Assembly: GCA_946699065.1 (NCBI GenBank)
Contig: CAMPDV010000009.1
Location: 1,240,001-1,304,000 of the forward strand
Reading direction: 5' to 3'
DNA length: 64,000 bases
DNA from: Loxodes magnus
Taxonomy: Eukaryota > Ciliophora > Karyorelictea > Loxodida > Loxodidae
Under the pieces are notes generated by a model. The model made no database searches. It saw nothing but the letters and a program-made list of their open reading frames with translations, and was not told where the DNA came from. Position numbers and translations under genes: made by a program. This document shows positions 58,553 to 64,000 of the stretch, one piece after another (position 1 is the first letter of the stretch; every line of letters starts with the position of its first letter).

Positions 58553-61442
58553 TCACATCTCAAGTTTCTTGAACCCTGCTTGATTAAGAAATCCTAATAG
58601 CTAGTTAGAATTTATATTTGCTATTATGGAAAATTCGCACACATCGCTAACTTACTAGTTTTTAGCCCCTACCTTGTTCTTAATAGTAGTTTTGATCTAC
58701 TTTCCTTCCTCAGTAGGAGTTGTGAAAGTTAATAACTAATAATAATAAAATTACCTAATTAGGATCTAGAATATTTGTTGCTCCTAAAAGACCATGTATG
58801 AATTATTTTCCAATGAATATAATTCCTTTCTAAAATTCTTTAAGCTATCCTGCTTTTTAATTTAAAAATGAGAAATACAAAGTAGGATTTGGCTGGTCAC
58901 TTAAAGAATATCCTAATTTTGTTTAAGGGTCAAGTATTAAATTTTTGCAAACTAAATTTAGAATTTATTAATCCTAATTCTGCATTTTAGTCTAAAATTT
59001 CTTGTATCCCTGGAAAAATCTATTAGCTGTAGATATTAAATCAGGCTAAGGAACACCCCATTATTCCGAAAGTTCCAATAAAATATTTCTGGCTCCGTTA
59101 AGTTTCTCTATTGTTTTTTCTCCTGCTGTGAAATAAAGTCTGACAATACCATCAGAAATTCTAATTGATTTTACTAGATGAATCCATCCAACTTCATTTG
59201 TATAGTCGCAATGGGTACCGCAGCAAGCTTCTGTGTCAGTATCAGAAATATTTACAATACGTAACTGATTTCCTGGAATCACACCTCCTTAATATAGATG
59301 GAAACCAAATTTCTTTTCAGCTTCAGGCTTTTCCATCCAATATTTATTGATTTTTTTGCCTTCCATTACTATTCTGTTAGCTGTATCTTCTATATCCTAT
59401 TCTTCCTATCTTGTCAGTGATTTATAGTGTGTTACGTCTAAATGAGCTTAATCCATTGTTTTTTTGGCACCATGTTACCAGATATGTGGACCTAGAACCT
59501 TTCTGCAAGCAGCAAAAACAATATGTGTAGAGGTGTGATGATTTCTTAGTTAAATTCTTCGAGCTTAATCAATAAAGCCTTTTACAACCATTCCCTTATA
59601 ATCTTTATTTTCATCTAAAGGTTTATCTAAGAAGTGTAATACTGCATGTCCACATTTTTCTACATTGACGACATTATACATTTGTCCCTCTATTTCCATT
59701 CTTCCTGTATCATTTACTTATCCTCCTGAGAATGGATAAAATGCACTAACATCTAGAATTACGATATTTTTTATGCTATTTTGTTATTGATTAGCGAAAA
59801 TATCAACAACTTTACCTTAAAATTCGTATAGATTATGCTGAGCATAATACAGAGAATCTGTTGGAGGCAAATGCGCAGTACTATAAAGAACTTGTTCTGC
59901 AGCTGGAGCCAATTAGTCTTATCTTTCTGCTATAATGCTATAAATATTTCCTGGAACTTCTTATTTAGTTTATTAAGAAACTACGTCAGCAGGAATTCCA
60001 TATGAAGTAATACAAATAATCCAGTCATCAATAGTAAGTTTACCTTTAGATTTTTAGAGTAACTTATCAAGTTTTTGCTTTTATACTTTGTCAGTATTCA
60101 TCCATCTTTCATACTCAACTTCTATTACACTTCTAAAGCTTTTATATTCCTAAAATTGTCCATAAATTCCCTATAAATCTAGTTTATGCTTTTAGAATAA
60201 TTCAATCAAACCATCCATTTCTCCAAGCTTTTGCCACCATTAGTTTTTATGAATTATGGCAAACACTCTTCTTAAAATGTTTCTAACATTTGCACCTCCT
60301 CCTACATTAGAAGGAAGAGAGCCATCTTCTATAATCATTAAAACAGTTCTAGTATGATCTAATACGATGTAAAGATCTTTGATAGGAGAAATTGCTTGCT
60401 TTACTCTTTCAACAGGTTCGTTAATTTGATCCGAAATCTACTACCAAGTTTTGTCTACATCTTCTATTTCATCTACATTTAATAAGCATGAATAAGGTCC
60501 AAATTTCTCCCAAATTTCTTAGTCAATTTATACTTAAAGTCGTTAACTAGCCCATTCATAAGCCTGCTTAAACACATCAATATATGAAGTTGCAGAACCA
60601 TTTATTAGCCATGGAATTCTTTCTAGACCTATGCCAACATCAATTACTTTTACAGGCAACTCTTCCATTCTGCCATCATGAAAAGTCTTATATTACATGA
60701 AAACCATGTTTCCTACTTCCAGGCCGTTTATGAAATACTCAACACAGGGTCCTAAATTACCACCACCAGCCCATACATCTTCAATTAAGGTAATCTGTCC
60801 AGGATCAATTTTTAGTTCATCTATCAGCCATCGTAAGTTAAATTCAACACATTCTTCTTTAAAGTAAACATACTTATTTGGCAGATTGAATACCTAAATT
60901 CCCAGCATAATGAAGCCTGAGAAATGTCTTCCGGTGATTCCTATGTTATCAAGATCGTTAAATCTTACACAGAATTGAGGGCAAATTAATGGATTTGCAG
61001 GAGGTTCCATTTCTCCTGTAACGCAATAAGGCTAGAAGCAGTAAATACCTGCTGCTACATACTCAACGTCGTTTCGCCACCTAGCAACAACTGGATAACG
61101 TGGAATAGCAGTGGCGGGTATTTCAGCCGAGCAGAGACTTTTTTTGAATCCTTCCCAAGCTTCAGTGTAAGTTATTTTTTTATTAAGACTTCCGCATCCT
61201 TTTCCGATAAATTCATATTTGCCAACACATTAAGAATCTCCACATACAGTTTGCGATTCAGAGTATCTCCAATAATTTGCTTTACATTTAGGGCATTAAG
61301 CTCTATGGAATCCGAATTTTTTGAATACATTAGTTGGATAATACTTATCAGGCTCAAGTGCGAATTTTGGCTTTGTCAAGTTTTTAAGCTATTTGGCAGA
61401 GAGTGTTTTAACAAGCGCTTATTCAGCTTATTCTTCTGCCAT
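58553..61442 (-). CDS. Alanyl-tRNA synthetase, archaeal type
   Basis: Two exons (19-nt intron at 58736-58754), ATG 61442 to TGA 58553, 956 residues. The N-terminus carries the archaeal-type zinc module (C50-x2-C53 and C67-x4-C72, with CGDSQC), then FRK-like class II catalytic blocks: YPVVARWR, QPYCVTGEMEPPANPL, NIGITGRHFSGF, VWAGGGNLGP with GLEVGNMVFMQYK, and the motif 3 segment DVGIGLERIPW. The editing domain has HHTSTH at about residue 634 and the second metal-site segment ACCGTHC at about 739. The layout and signature blocks match archaeal AlaRS, whereas typical eukaryotic AlaRS is bacterial-like and lacks the N-terminal zinc module. It charges tRNA-Ala and clears mischarged Ser/Gly. A short C-terminal exon (LLTFTTPTEEGK onward) ends the DHHA1-like domain. 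Short ORFs overlapping it are fragments or shadows. Confidence 0.93.
58736..58754 (-). other. 19-nt intron
   Basis: GTAATTTTATTATTATTAG on the minus strand in the alanyl-tRNA synthetase gene; phase 0. Confidence 0.8.
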
Positions 61443-61616
61443 TTATACTAAAATAACTAAAAACTTTATGAAAAGTTTACATTACTTATTTATTTCTACA
61501 AATATTTAATTAATTATTCTATTCTAACAATTTTTCTTTATTATCTTTTTCCTCGACTAATCCTTTCTGTTTGATAAAAACATTTCACTATGTCTATCAA
61601 AGAGCATGCCTTTTTA

Positions 61617-62538
61617 TCATTTTCTTAATATTTATTTTAAGAACTCTTTCTATATGAAGTTATTAGATTAGTTATAAAATTAACTATTAACTTGTTTTAA
61701 ACTTAATGATGAAAATCTGAAAGGAAAATTAAGTTAAATTTTAGGTAGTTTTATTTTAGCTTTTGTATCTTTATACTTTTTAAGTTTGAATAATTCCTCA
61801 CTTTTGATTTTTGCACTTTCTATTTTGAACTAGTTTAAATTTCCCTTTTTCTAAAGTATTAATTAGGAATTAGGAGATGAATTATTTTTGAATTTAGAAA
61901 GTGAAGGATTATTTGATTTGCTTGCCTTAGAAAAGATCATTTTGTTTTAGAATTTTAGATTTATACCTTGTTATTAAGAATAAAGTTTCTTAATAGAAGA
62001 TTACTATTTTTGATAGAAAGCTCTTTTTATCTCTATATAATTAAAACTAACATTTTTCCTTTAATTCTTTGGAAGGAACTAAGCTGTTTGGTAATAAGTT
62101 ATTCTCAAAATCGATAGATCCAATATATTATTTTAGCTTTATCTTTTCTCTCGTTCTTAAGTTTTCTTCAATGGGATAACGCTTGCTATACTAGTATTTT
62201 GAAACCGTCCAATTAGAAGGTGAAATATTCTCAAAAGATGAAAAGTACATTTCTTGCGTATAATTTGCCAAACTCGTTTTTCTTGTTCTATTTATCTTTA
62301 AATCAATTGAAGAACTACAATTAGTCTTTGAACTTGTTTCAACAGGAGATAATTAACCTGATTTGAGCATTAAATCAGTCCATCTAAAAGAAAAATAAGT
62401 TACCTTGACGATATCACATTCTCCTTACTTATTATTTCTTAAAATGCTTGATGAGAGTTTAGATATCTATTTCCTTTTTCCTTTAGAAATATTTCTTTTA
62501 TTTACTTCTTTTCCTTTTTTTACATTTTTACTTAACAT
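61617..62538 (-). CDS. Basic Ser/Lys-rich hypothetical protein
   Basis: Two exons (16-nt intron at 61989-62004), ATG 62538 to TGA 61617, 301 residues. The N-terminal ~40 residues are Lys/Arg-rich (MLSKNVKKGKEVNKRN), followed by Ser/Thr-rich stretches (ETSSKTNCSSSIDL, MYFSSFENISPSNW) and a basic, Ser/Asn-rich C-terminal half (SKASKSNNPSLSKF, then KSEELFKLKKYKD and KAKIKLPKI). Low complexity and high charge suggest a disordered protein, perhaps nuclear or microtubule-bound; that is inference. The exact 3' end is uncertain because the last ~30 codons are AT-rich. It lies 174 bp upstream of the alanyl-tRNA synthetase gene, same strand. Confidence 0.6.
61989..62004 (-). other. 16-nt intron
   Basis: GTAATCTTCTATTAAG on the minus strand; its removal joins the two frames of coding composition. 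Confidence 0.6.
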
Positions 62539-64000
62539 CTAAGCATTAAATTCCTTTAAACTAATAAAATATAAACATATTTTCCTTATTTCAGACTATT
62601 GCCTTATTTTTCGGGCATTACTTAAAGGGTATTTATTTATTTTAAAATCTTCTTCTTTACTATTATAAAAGATGAAGCAAACTAGTTTTTTCATGAAATT
62701 TAATAAAATGGATAATATAAAATATTAGGAAATTCTAAGTGTGCTATAAGAGGATCCTTATTTTTATTACTTTAGTTCAACAATTTCTAATATCTTTTAT
62801 ATAAAAGTGACAATTTTTAGTTACAATAGATTGACATTTGCTTGCTGTTTAATAATTTCTATTAGTTTAAAACATATTAGGGGAAACTTTATAGATATTA
62901 TCTATAAATTAGTATTCTAAATTACTAAAGAGCTTATTTTATTTTCTTTATTTTATCATTTTAATATAGCTATTATTAAACCTGTTAATAAGTGACTGCT
63001 TATTATAGTTCTTTATTAGTTATGCATACAGTAAATATATCTTACTTAATTTCTAGAAATTTAGGATTGCTAATGCAATTATTATAAAACTTGTTTTGTA
63101 AATTTTCTAATTTAACTATTTTGTAAGGTTTCATTACTAAATTCTAATAAACAGACTCAATTTTGATCCATGAACTATTTAAATAGAATATAAATATAAA
63201 TCTGTGAATTGTATTTAGTAAAATTATTGAACTTTCTAAATAATTTGATTTATTCATTTTATTTAAGAGAACTTCAAGGGATTTTTAGATATTAATATGT
63301 TTCTACTTAAAATGCTTAGTGCATTTAGTCTATTAAGATTATAATAATTCTAGATTATGATGATTTCCTTATCACTACATTTACTAAAAAGTTATTATTT
63401 AAAATAAATATAAATCTCAAAAATCTCACGAATAATAGCAATTAGATTGACTTTTTAGTTAATAATTATACTTAATCACTATTGAAGTTCGAGTAGATGT
63501 AGTTAAGTTGCATAACTATTTAAATATTTATAGTGATTTGCTAATATTTCTCATTCTATAACTATAATTATAGCTTATCATAGATAAATTTTTAATTATT
63601 AGAATTCCTAGGATTTAAACAATCTTCTTTCCGAAGATATCTTTTCTGCTTAATAATTATAAAGAGTTGGTACTAGTGTAGAGTTTATTATTTAAATGAA
63701 TGAATCAACTACATATGAATTTGAATGTATCTTTATTTAAAATTGATAAACTAGAATGTATAAAGTTTTATACTAAAGATAAGCAAATATAAGTTTCTAA
63801 ATAATGAGAGCAACTAGCTTAATTAATAATGCTAGAAATTACTAGATTCTTTAAAACAGTTAACTATTCATTCTGCCTATAACTTTAGCTATGCAGCTAA
63901 TTATTAGTAAAGCTTATCATTATTAAACCTTTTTCTTAAGTTTTTAAGAATTTTATTGCTTATCTCACTGTTACTTAACCACATATGACTAAGCTATTTG
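62539..64000. other. AT-rich intergenic region
   Basis: No gene, RNA or repeat recognised up to the window end. Confidence 0.5.

Noticed and set aside
62385..62404. Suspected 20-nt intron in the basic Ser/Lys-rich gene
   Set aside because: The segment is in frame as coding (VTYFSFRW), and removing it would break the following coding-like frame.

Overview
The window is AT-rich nuclear DNA of a ciliate that has reassigned all three standard stop codons. Read with TAA and TAG as Gln and TGA as Trp inside genes, seventeen long, well-formed cellular proteins appear; with the standard code almost nothing longer than 100 residues exists. Every CDS assigned here ends at TGA, and none ends at TAA or TAG. 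This is the context-dependent code known from karyorelictean ciliates (NCBI table 27, e.g. Loxodes), not Condylostoma (table 28, which also terminates at TAA/TAG). Introns are tiny (mostly 19 nt, also 16 and possibly 22). Genes stand out as GC-richer islands in long intergenic stretches. Because only TGA stops, long chance ORFs are common in the intergenic DNA, so I called genes on homology, composition, intron logic and frame consistency.

Region 1-22 kb is accessory and repeat-rich: two paralogous ~670-residue coiled-coil proteins of unknown function (1884-3917 and 18334-20349), a 5'-truncated LINE ORF2 (+) with a conserved 3' hairpin and a (TAA)n tract, an intact-length LINE ORF1 (-) with a damaged zinc knuckle, a decayed LINE-like region (about 11.9-14.7 kb), and two related structured-RNA loci (about 10.28-10.45 kb and 13.06-13.22 kb) showing compensatory base changes. 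A SINE-like element (21935-22445, -) shares its 3' end with the LINE.

Region 23.9-37.3 kb is cellular: CFAP298 (-) and a TBC1D22-type RabGAP (+) from a shared divergent intergenic region, a type I membrane protein (-), a possible small membrane protein (+), a four-span membrane protein (+), a DNAJB12/14-type ER J-protein (-), and a striatin (+). Around 38.8-39.1 kb lies a GC-rich, hairpin-rich ~300 bp insert flanked by a 19-bp direct repeat, probably a retroposed structured RNA.

Region 40.6-62.5 kb holds a basic hypothetical protein (+), an FCP1 CTD phosphatase (+), two convergent genes whose stop codons overlap (45.6 kb), a hypothetical protein (-), a MYND-finger protein (-), a mitochondrial-type glutamate dehydrogenase-like protein lacking key active-site residues (+), NAA10/ARD1 acetyltransferase (-), a large coiled-coil protein (-), an archaeal-type alanyl-tRNA synthetase (-), and a basic Ser-rich protein (-). 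These are individually promoted housekeeping and ciliary genes; no operon-like or defence cluster is visible. No tRNA, rRNA, CRISPR or telomere repeat was found.
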